Under the pieces are notes generated by a model. It was not told the DNA's origin. It made no database searches and saw only the letters and a list, made by a program, of their open reading frames with translations. A DNA stretch of 48,033 bases, taken from the NCBI GenBank assembly GCA_041166745.1, contig JBEEGH010000010.1, positions 1-48,033 of the forward strand, written 5' to 3'. The stretch's first letter is position 1. The number at the start of each line of letters is the position of its first letter. The DNA comes from DASUCS01 sp041166745 (lineage in GTDB: Bacteria; Actinomycetota; Acidimicrobiia; Acidimicrobiales; JACDCH01). Made by a program: the position numbers and the translations under genes. Shown here one piece after another: positions 40,317 through 46,972 of this stretch.

Positions 40317-41878
40317 TTCGTCACCTCTATGGCGGCTTGTTTCGCCCATGCGTAGTCCGCCTTGCCGACCGGCGAGCGCTGCACACCCTCGACGAAGACG
40401 ACCGTGCGCGGCACTTTGTACCCCGCGAGTTGATCCTTGCAATACGTGACGAGATCTTCCTCGGTGACGGTTGCGCCTCCGCAGCGCTGCACGACTGCGG
40501 TCACCCGTTCGCCCCACCGCTCGTCGGGGAGGCCTACGACGATGGCGTCGTACACCTGCTCGTGACCGACGAGCACGCCCTCCACCTCCTCGGGGAAGAC
40601 CTTCTCGCCGCCCGTGTTGATGCACATCGAGCCACGGCCGAGCAGCTGAATCGAGCCGTCGTCGAAAACGGTCGCGACGTCACCGGTGAGCACCCAGCGT
40701 TCGCCACCGTGTTCGACGAACGTGGCCGCGGTCTTCTCGGGATCGTTGTAGTACGCGAGCGGGATGTGGCCGCGCCTGGCCACGCGTCCCTCGTCGCCCG
40801 ACCCCGGCGCGATCGGCTCGAGCGTGTCGGGGTTCAGCACGATCGTCTCGTTGTCGAACGAAGCGAAGCGCCCATCGCCCATGCTGCTCGCCTGCGCACC
40901 GGTCTCCGACGCGCCGTAGCCGTCGGCCAGGATCACGTGCGGGAACGTTTCAGCCAGCTCGGCCCGACCACCTGGTGACAACGGGGCACCGCCCGACCCG
41001 ATGGTGAACAGGCTGGATGCGTCGTACTTGTCGGCGTTGGCCTTGTACTCGTCGATCAGCGGACGAGCGACCGCATCGCCGATGATCGTAAGGATCATCA
41101 CCTTCTGCTCGGTGATCAGCCGCCACACCTCGGCGTAGTCGGTGCGAGGCCGGGACGGCGTGAGGACGTTCGTGCCGCCGAGCATGAGCCACGCGAACAC
41201 GGTCCATTGCGCGGCACCGTGCATGAGCGGGGCCAACGGCAGGAACACGACGGGGTCGCCGATTCGGTCGGGCATCTCGTCCGGCGTCTTCGCCACGTTG
41301 CGCCGGCTGTAGTCGCCGCCGCCGAAGCAGGCGTAGAACGCGTCGGCCTGGCGCCACACGACGCCCTTGGGCATGCCGGTCGTGCCGCCGGTGTAGATGA
41401 TGTAGTGATCGTCGTCGCTGCGCTGGATCTCGCGTCGTTCAGGTGAGGACTGCGCCAACGCCTTCTCGTACTCGTCGCCGTCGCCGCCCACTTCGAGCGT
41501 CGTCGTCAACGTCGGCACACCGTCACGCACCGACGCGATGCGCGGTGTGAACTCGGCGTCGTGCACGATCGCCTTCAAATCGGCGTCGTTGAACAGATAG
41601 CGAAGCTCGTCCTCGACATAGCGGTAGTTGACGTTGATCGGCACGGCGCGGAGCTTGAACGCGGCCAGCATCGTCTCGACGAACTCGGTGCCGTTGTACA
41701 TGTAGCAACCGACGTGGTCGCCGGGGCCGACTCCCTGTTCGGTGAGCCACGCCGCGAGGCGATTGGCTCGATCTTCGAGTTGCGCGTACGTGAGGGTGCG
41801 GGCGGCCGTGACCAGCGCCGGCCGATCGGGCACACGGTCGACGGCGGCCTCGACAATGTCCGCGAGGTTGAAGGTCAT
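40313..41878 (-). CDS. FadD19-like acyl-CoA (sterol side-chain) ligase
   Basis: A 521-aa AMP-forming ligase. YIIYTGGTTGMPKGVVWR is the adenylate motif, GYGASETGAQ and LTGDVATVFDDGSIQLLGRGSMCINTGGEKVFPEEVE the later core motifs, and RSPVGKADYAWAK the C-terminal Lys. Compared from memory with M. tuberculosis FadD19 it shares the opening (NLADIVEAAVDRVPDRPALV), NVNYRYVEDELRYLF, and the INTGGEKVFPEEVE/RSPVGKADY ends. FadD19 loads C24-branched and C8 sterol side chains onto CoA. The call of sterol ligase is inference, supported by the KstR-type site nearby. ATG at 41878 is used; a GTG two codons upstream is possible. Coupled to the next ligase by ATGA. Confidence 0.85.
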   Translation of the reverse strand: MTFNLADIVEAAVDRVPDRPALVTAARTLTYAQLEDRANRLAAWLTEQGVGPGDHVGCYMYNGTEFVETMLAAFKLRAVPINVNYRYVEDELRYLFNDADLKAIVHDAEFTPRIASVRDGVPTLTTTLEVGGDGDEYEKALAQSSPERREIQRSDDDHYIIYTGGTTGMPKGVVWRQADAFYACFGGGDYSRRNVAKTPDEMPDRIGDPVVFLPLAPLMHGAAQWTVFAWLMLGGTNVLTPSRPRTDYAEVWRLITEQKVMILTIIGDAVARPLIDEYKANADKYDASSLFTIGSGGAPLSPGGRAELAETFPHVILADGYGASETGAQASSMGDGRFASFDNETIVLNPDTLEPIAPGSGDEGRVARRGHIPLAYYNDPEKTAATFVEHGGERWVLTGDVATVFDDGSIQLLGRGSMCINTGGEKVFPEEVEGVLVGHEQVYDAIVVGLPDERWGERVTAVVQRCGGATVTEEDLVTYCKDQLAGYKVPRTVVFVEGVQRSPVGKADYAWAKQAAIEVTK

Positions 41879-41893
41879 GCGCACGGGTTCTGT

Positions 41894-42823
41894 CTACTTC
41901 ACCGCGACAGGGTTGACCGGCGAGCCGCAGCCGCCGGTGAACGGCAAAGGTGACGCTTCCAGGAGAAACCCGTAGATGCCGTCGGCCGCGCAGTCGGTGC
42001 TGAGCGCCTCGAGATCGAAGTTCTGTCCCTGAGTGAGCCCCATGTCCCGCAAGTGCAGGAGATGCACAGGGAGGAGCGTCTGCTCGTCCTCGCAGGGCCA
42101 CACCTCGAAGGTGAACGTGTCGGTGGCCACGGCGGCGACGTCACGATCGCGGAACCAGGAAGCCGTCCCCATCGTCAGCCCGGGTTGGTGCCCCGCGGCA
42201 TAGCCCTCCCGATCGCGGGCCTTGAACAGCTGGATGAAACCGGTGCGAACGAGCAGGGCATCGCCCGGTGCGACGGCGACCCCCGCCAACTCGAGGGCAG
42301 CGTCGAGATCCTGGCTGGTGATGCCGTAGCCCGGTTCGAGCCGGTCGACGCCGAGCGCTCGCGCGACGTCGAGCAACACGCCCTTCGTTGTCAACGACGA
42401 GACGCGACTGATGCCGCACTTCGATGCGCCGTCCGCGGTGATCGTCGAAGCGGGATAGCCGTTGTAGATCAAGCCGCCGTAGCTGACGTGGGCCAGCGCG
42501 TCCCAGTGGGTTGCGGCTTGCAGGCCCATCGTGACGACGTCGTCGCTCGTGCAGAAGCCGTCGATCGTGCCCGCGAACTGCGAGTTGATCGCGATCATCG
42601 TCCGCAACGGGTTGACCCGACCGGGGATGCCGCCGACCTGCGGGCCGCGCTGATCGAGGCGCAAGGCCAACGAGAAACGCTTGCCGGCCTTCACTGCCGC
42701 CGCGCCGCGCTGCACAGCCGCGGCGTCGATCAGGTTGAGCGTGCCGAGCTCGTCGTCGTCGCCCCAGCGTCCCCAGTTGGAGACGCGCTTGGCGAGCTCG
42801 AGGAACTCGTCGGACAGGGTCAC
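41894..42823 (-). CDS. cyclase-family protein (kynurenine-formamidase-like hydrolase)
   Basis: A 309-aa metal-dependent hydrolase of the cyclase/kynurenine-formamidase family. The segment ATHWDALAHVSYGG (about 117-130) carries the family's H-x-D-x3-H ligands, and GVLLDVARALGVD and GDALLVRTGF follow as in the group. The N-terminus RVSNWGRWGDDDELGTLNLID is typical of actinobacterial members. Some relatives open lactone or cyclic amide rings; the ring opened here, if any, is unknown. The GTG start overlaps the stop of the luciferase-like gene (GTGA). The FadD19-like gene begins 15 bp downstream, so the five genes probably form one message. Confidence 0.82.
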   Translation of the reverse strand: MTLSDEFLELAKRVSNWGRWGDDDELGTLNLIDAAAVQRGAAAVKAGKRFSLALRLDQRGPQVGGIPGRVNPLRTMIAINSQFAGTIDGFCTSDDVVTMGLQAATHWDALAHVSYGGLIYNGYPASTITADGASKCGISRVSSLTTKGVLLDVARALGVDRLEPGYGITSQDLDAALELAGVAVAPGDALLVRTGFIQLFKARDREGYAAGHQPGLTMGTASWFRDRDVAAVATDTFTFEVWPCEDEQTLLPVHLLHLRDMGLTQGQNFDLEALSTDCAADGIYGFLLEASPLPFTGGCGSPVNPVAVK

Positions 42824-43944
42824 GCCTGGGATGCAGCCTCGCGGTACTTGGTGGTCGAGTGCACCGGGTCCTTGTCGAACTGCGGCAGCACTTCCTTGCC
42901 GAACAGCTCCATCGAGTTCACGATCGTCTCGAGCGGAAGCGTGTTCGTCGTGGGGCTGAACGTGAGCTGGTCGACGCCGATGTCGATCCACTGTTGGATC
43001 GCCTTGGCGCAATCGTCCGGATCGCCGACGACAGCAAAGCCGTGCTTCGTCGCCTTCTCGATCTGGTCCGGGGTCGGCTCCGGCAACGTCGCGGGCCACT
43101 TCGGGAAATCGTCCGGCGTCGGGATGTTGTCGAGCCAGTGGTGCATGAGGCTCGTGTAGTAGTTCATGCTCATACTGGATGCGGCTTCGAACGCGGCGTT
43201 GCGATCCTCCATGCACAGCATGTTGCTCACGGCCATGATGTTGTTGTTGACGTAGTCACCGACGGGCGTGGCGTTGGCAACGCTGTCCTTGTACTGCTTC
43301 ACGAGCGGCGCGATGTCGCGGGCTGAGCCTTCGGAGAAGCAGAACGCACCGAGACCGAGCGAGCCTGCTTCTGCGAACGTCGGAGGTGATCCACAAGCCA
43401 CCCACATCGCTGGGTGCGACGGGCCGTGCGGCTTCGGGAACACCTCGCGCTCGGGCATGGAGAACCAGTCGCCGTCGTACTTGTACGTGCCGGGCTTCCA
43501 CATCTTGGGGATCTCGCGGATCGTCTCCCGCCACATCTCCTTGGTGTGGTTCAGGTCTTCAATTCCGAAGCCGAACACCTCGGTGGTCGACGAGCCGCGG
43601 CCGGTGCCGAACTCGAAGCGATTGTCGAGCAGGTGGTCCATCAGCGCGACCGTCTCGGCGACCCGCGCCGGCTTGTTCACCGGTGGCGTGATGTTGAAGA
43701 TCGCCGAACCGAGGTGGATGCGCTCGGTGCGGGCGCCGACGAAGGACAGGAACACCTCGGGCCCTGGCATGTGCGAGTACTCGTCGAGGAAGTGATGCTC
43801 GGGGCACCACACGTACTTCAACCCGCTGCGCTCGGCCGCGAGTGAGCACTCGACGTTGCGCATGATGCGCTTGTGCTCGGCGTTGGGGTCCTTGTCCCGC
43901 TCGAAGCGGGGCACGAACAGCTGAGCGAAGATGCCGAATTCCAT
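42820..43944 (-). CDS. luciferase-like (LLM) flavin-dependent monooxygenase
   Basis: A 374-aa TIM-barrel flavin monooxygenase. MEFGIFAQLFVPRFERDK begins it, YVWCPEHHFLDEYSHMPGPEVFLSFVGARTERIHLGSAIFN follows (about 44-84), then LDNRFEFGTGRGSSTTEVFGFG and HPAMWVACGSPPTFAEAGSLGLG. The pattern is that of alkanal/aliphatic FMN monooxygenases with an EHHF motif, not the F420-glucose-6-phosphate group. Some act as Baeyer-Villiger-like oxygenases on terpenoids and ketones. The ATG has a GAGGAGA ribosome binding site. It is coupled to the cyclase-family gene by a GTGA overlap. Its upstream 164-bp gap holds a dispersed repeat and an inverted repeat. Confidence 0.85.
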   Translation of the reverse strand: MEFGIFAQLFVPRFERDKDPNAEHKRIMRNVECSLAAERSGLKYVWCPEHHFLDEYSHMPGPEVFLSFVGARTERIHLGSAIFNITPPVNKPARVAETVALMDHLLDNRFEFGTGRGSSTTEVFGFGIEDLNHTKEMWRETIREIPKMWKPGTYKYDGDWFSMPEREVFPKPHGPSHPAMWVACGSPPTFAEAGSLGLGAFCFSEGSARDIAPLVKQYKDSVANATPVGDYVNNNIMAVSNMLCMEDRNAAFEAASSMSMNYYTSLMHHWLDNIPTPDDFPKWPATLPEPTPDQIEKATKHGFAVVGDPDDCAKAIQQWIDIGVDQLTFSPTTNTLPLETIVNSMELFGKEVLPQFDKDPVHSTTKYREAASQA

Positions 43945-44015
43945 GTACTAGGTCTCCTCAGGGAGTGATGTAGAAGCGAGCGGCGAGGAAAGCGCCAGCG
44001 ACGAGCCGCAGTTGG

Positions 44016-44071
44016 TCGATGGAACTCGCCACTGCGTCCGCCGAGGGCCGCCCGTAGGGGAGTTCCATCGA
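44016..44071. repeat. 12-bp inverted repeat with 32-nt spacer
   Basis: TCGATGGAACTC (44016-44027) and GAGTTCCATCGA (44060-44071) are exact complements. They lie in the 164-bp gap between the zinc dehydrogenase stop and the luciferase-like gene. The spacer itself is GC rich. No T-run follows, so it is not a clear terminator. Confidence 0.6.
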
Positions 44072-44108
44072 TAGGAGGCAGGAGCGCAGCGACGCCCGGA
44101 GCCGAGCA

Positions 44109-45179
44109 TCAGCACAGGGACAGGACGCCGCGGTTGAGCTTGCCGGCGTGCATGTCGTCGAGGGCCTGCTGGATGTCGGCCAGCGGGTAGATCTGGCTCA
44201 CCATCTCGTCGAGCTGCAGGCGGCCGTCTTGATAGAAGCGCACGAGCAGCGGGATGTCGTGATGCGGGCGGGTCGAGCCGTAGCGACAGCCGAGAATCGA
44301 CTTGTCGTTGTACATCGTGTTCACGACGAAGCTCGCTTCGGTACCGAGCTTGGGCACGCCGAGCAACGTGCACGTGCCGCCCCAATCGAGCATGTCGATG
44401 GCGTTGCGGATGAGCGCAGGATGACCGACGCACTCGAACGCGTGGTCGGCCCCGTTGGGGAGCCCGAGCTCCTTGACGGCGGCCACGACGTCGTCGGTGG
44501 CCGCCCCATCGATGAAGTCGGTGGCACCGAACTGGCGCGCCACCGCTTCCTTCGCCGGATTGGCGTCGATGACGACGATGCGTCCGGCGGCCGCGATGCG
44601 CGCGGCTTGGATCACGGACTGGCCGATACCGCCCGCGCCGATGACGACGACCGTCTGCCCGGGCTGCACCTTCGCCCGATTGAGCACGGCCCCGGTGCCG
44701 GTGACAACCGCGCAGCCGATGAGGCAGGCGACCTCGAGGGGCACGTCGTTGTCGATCACGACGGCCTGCGTCTCGTTCACCACGGTGTACTCGCTGAACA
44801 CGCCGGCGTTGGCGAACTGGAATGCCTTCTCGCCCCCGACCGTGAACGGCCGCGGCAGCTTGCCGAACGTCTCGCGACAGTGCGTCGGTTGACCGCGGTC
44901 GCAGGCGTCGCACTGACCACAGTTGCCGAGCGTCGTGAGCACGACGTGATCGCCGACCTTGACCTTGCGCACCGCGCTGCCGACCTCTTCGACGACGCCG
45001 GCGCCTTCGTGGCCGAGCACCACCGGAGTCGGGAACGGAATCGTGCCGTCGATCACCGACTGATCGCTGTGACAGACGCCGGCGTTGACGATGCGGACCT
45101 TGACCTCGTGCACGTCGGGATCGCGCACCTCGACGTCGTCACGCACCTGCAGCTCACCGGTCCAAACGACGGCTTTCAT
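44109..45179 (-). CDS. zinc-dependent alcohol dehydrogenase (class III-like)
   Basis: A 356-aa medium-chain dehydrogenase oxidising an alcohol to an aldehyde with NAD. The catalytic zinc ligands are in NAGVCHSDQSV (Cys) and VVLGHEGAGVVEEVGSAV (His-Glu). The structural zinc site is LGNCGQCDACDRGQPTHC. VVVIGAGGIGQSVIQAARIAAAGRIVVIDANP is the cofactor fold, where the Asp after IDA favours NAD. The pattern fits the NDMA-dependent/formaldehyde-dehydrogenase-like group. The ATG overlaps the amidohydrolase stop (ATGA), so it shares the KstR-type promoter. With the aldehyde dehydrogenase it gives an alcohol-aldehyde-acid route before CoA ligation. Confidence 0.9.
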   Translation of the reverse strand: MKAVVWTGELQVRDDVEVRDPDVHEVKVRIVNAGVCHSDQSVIDGTIPFPTPVVLGHEGAGVVEEVGSAVRKVKVGDHVVLTTLGNCGQCDACDRGQPTHCRETFGKLPRPFTVGGEKAFQFANAGVFSEYTVVNETQAVVIDNDVPLEVACLIGCAVVTGTGAVLNRAKVQPGQTVVVIGAGGIGQSVIQAARIAAAGRIVVIDANPAKEAVARQFGATDFIDGAATDDVVAAVKELGLPNGADHAFECVGHPALIRNAIDMLDWGGTCTLLGVPKLGTEASFVVNTMYNDKSILGCRYGSTRPHHDIPLLVRFYQDGRLQLDEMVSQIYPLADIQQALDDMHAGKLNRGVLSLC

Positions 45180-46912
45180 TTGTTTGGCCTCAGTACTTCT
45201 CCGGGGAGCCCGGCGTCGGTTTGGAGCTCGCCGTCGATGACGATGGGCACGCCGTTCACGATCGTGGCGTGAGCGCCGTCGGGCTTCGACGTCCAACGGC
45301 CCGCGTTGTTCGGAAAGTCGTGGACGAACTCCTTGTGCGCCGGGCCGATGGTGTCTGGATCGAACACGTACACGTCGGCCGCGTACCCGGGCAGCAGGAG
45401 TCCCCGGTCGATGAACCCGCACAGCGCGGCGGGAATCGCGGTGATCTGGCGCACGCCCTCCTCGAGCGTGAAGCCCTGCCACTCGCGCACCCAATGCTGC
45501 AGGAAATAGCTGTGGGCTTCGGCGCCGTCGTCGCGATCGAGGTGGGCGCCACCATCGCTGGTGCCGACGAGCATGTGCGGATCGGCCTGCGCCTCGCGCG
45601 TGCCGTCGATCCACTCGGCCGTCTCGGTCTTCCAGAGGAACTGCGTCGTGAGGTCCTCTGACAGCGCGATGTCGAGCATCGCGTCGGTCGGATGCACTCC
45701 GAGCTCCGCGGCGATGTCGACGAGCGAGCGGCCGACGAACTTCTCGTTCTCGGGCTTCGACACCTGGTTGACGTGCAGCACACTCCAATGCGGCGGCGGC
45801 AGCGTCGGCCCCTTGGCCGCGTCGCGGTTCGGGTGTTCCACGGAGTCGCGAATCGAGTCGCGGAACGACGAGTCCTTCAGGAGTGAGATACGCGCCTCGG
45901 GCGTTGTCGCGTCGGTGAACATGCGATGGAACTCGAGGGCGCCCTCGTACATCTTCGTGCCGGCCGCGAGATCGAACGTGCGGTTGAAGGGCTTCGACAT
46001 CGCCATCGAGTACACAGCGGCGCCCTGTGCGGTGGCTTCGTCGACGAAGCGCTTGGCGTTGTCCCACCCGGCGGTGGGCGCGTCGATCTTCGAGCGGGCG
46101 CCGAGTCCTTGGATCACGATCGGAAGCCGAGCGGCCAACGACATGCGCACGAGCAGCGCTTCGTCGTCGGGTGTGATGCCGCCGACCGCGGACAGCGGAA
46201 GGTAGGCGATCGATCCGCCGCTGGCCGCGTGGCCGGCAGCCTCGACGAGCCGTTCGAGCTCCACGAAGGAAGAGAGACGGCTCGGGATCGGCCGGTCGGC
46301 GGAGTCGAAGTGCGTCGGCGAGTGCGACGACGAGAAACCCGCCGCGCCCGCACGCATCGCATCGGCCACGACGCGCGCCATCTGATCGATCTCGTCGTCG
46401 GTGGCCTCGCGCTCCTGACATGCCTGGCCCATCACGTAGCGGCGCACGGCGCAGTGACCGATGTAGAACGCGGCGTTGATGCCGAGCTTGCCGTCGAGCG
46501 AGCCGAGGTATTCGGGGAACGTCTCGAAGCCCTCGAAAGGGATGCCCTCGAGGGCGGTGGCGTCCATGCCCTCGACGCGGGCGAAGAGCTGGATCAGCCA
46601 GTCGGCGTCGCCGGGACGCAGCGGGGCGACGCTGAAGCCGCAGTTGCCAGCGAGCACGGTGGTGACACCGTGGTAGCAGCTCGAGGTGGCGTACGGCTCG
46701 AAGGTGAGCTGCGGGTCGTAGTGCGTGTGCGGGTCGACGATGCCGGGCGCGACGACACGGCCGTCAGCGTCGAGCTCGCGGGTGCCGGCGCCGTCGACGA
46801 AGCCGACTTCGGCGATCCGGCCGTCCTTGACGGCCACGTCGGCCCGTCGGCGAGGGAGGCCGGTGCCGTCGACGACGACCCCGTTGCGGATCACCAGATC
46901 GTAGGTGGCCAC
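45176..46912 (-). CDS. amidohydrolase, N-acyl-D-amino-acid deacylase-like
   Basis: A 578-aa metal-dependent amidohydrolase. YDLVIRNGVVVDGTGLPRRRADVAVKDGRIAEVG opens it, and APGIVDPHTHYDPQLTFEPYATSS contains the intact H-x-H metal pair, unlike the paralogue at 29718. IAYLPLSAVGG, WSVLHVNQVS and MLVGTSDGGAHLDRD carry further ligand residues. It ends ATIVNGVPIVIDGELQTDAGLPGEVLRP. This subgroup occurs in actinobacterial steroid and fatty-acid clusters; the substrate is not known. The GTG start is 8 nt past a TAGTCT -10, between which and the -35 lies a perfect KstR-type palindrome. It is the first gene of the regulated unit and is coupled to the zinc dehydrogenase. Confidence 0.88.
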   Translation of the reverse strand: MATYDLVIRNGVVVDGTGLPRRRADVAVKDGRIAEVGFVDGAGTRELDADGRVVAPGIVDPHTHYDPQLTFEPYATSSCYHGVTTVLAGNCGFSVAPLRPGDADWLIQLFARVEGMDATALEGIPFEGFETFPEYLGSLDGKLGINAAFYIGHCAVRRYVMGQACQEREATDDEIDQMARVVADAMRAGAAGFSSSHSPTHFDSADRPIPSRLSSFVELERLVEAAGHAASGGSIAYLPLSAVGGITPDDEALLVRMSLAARLPIVIQGLGARSKIDAPTAGWDNAKRFVDEATAQGAAVYSMAMSKPFNRTFDLAAGTKMYEGALEFHRMFTDATTPEARISLLKDSSFRDSIRDSVEHPNRDAAKGPTLPPPHWSVLHVNQVSKPENEKFVGRSLVDIAAELGVHPTDAMLDIALSEDLTTQFLWKTETAEWIDGTREAQADPHMLVGTSDGGAHLDRDDGAEAHSYFLQHWVREWQGFTLEEGVRQITAIPAALCGFIDRGLLLPGYAADVYVFDPDTIGPAHKEFVHDFPNNAGRWTSKPDGAHATIVNGVPIVIDGELQTDAGLPGEVLRPNK

Positions 46913-46920
46913 TGGGCGTC

Positions 46921-46949
46921 AGACTAGAACACGTTCTAGTTTTGAGCAA
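46921..46949 (-). promoter_or_regulatory. promoter of the amidohydrolase-dehydrogenase unit
   Basis: On the minus strand TTGCTC (46944-46949) and TAGTCT (46921-46926) are separated by 17 bp, and the GTG start follows 8 nt later, giving a leaderless start. The KstR-type palindrome fills the spacer and overlaps the -10. Confidence 0.65.
46923..46940. promoter_or_regulatory. KstR-type operator (perfect 18-bp palindrome)
   Basis: ACTAGAACACGTTCTAGT has 8-bp arms around AC. Its core TAGAACACGTTCTA fits the published KstR consensus TNNAACNNGTTNNA. It sits between the -35 and -10 of the amidohydrolase promoter, where a repressor would block RNA polymerase. KstR is the TetR-family repressor of sterol catabolism in mycobacteria and relatives; no kstR gene is in the window. 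Confidence 0.75.
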
Positions 46950-46972
46950 GCACGCCCTAGCGGCGCGAGGGG

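Noticed and set aside
38682..40355. A 557-codon plus-strand frame opposite the acyl-CoA ligase
   Set aside because: The minus strand encodes a complete AMP-binding enzyme; the plus product is His/Arg rich and lacks motifs.
42600..42625. AACGGGTT in the cyclase-family gene as another KstR-type box
   Set aside because: It lacks the outer T and A of the consensus and lies in coding sequence far from a start.
44028..44059. Spacer of the 44 kb inverted repeat resembling the DUF559 sites (ACTGCGTC...CCGTA..GGGG)
   Set aside because: The likeness needs gaps and lacks both flanks; insufficient to call a third site.
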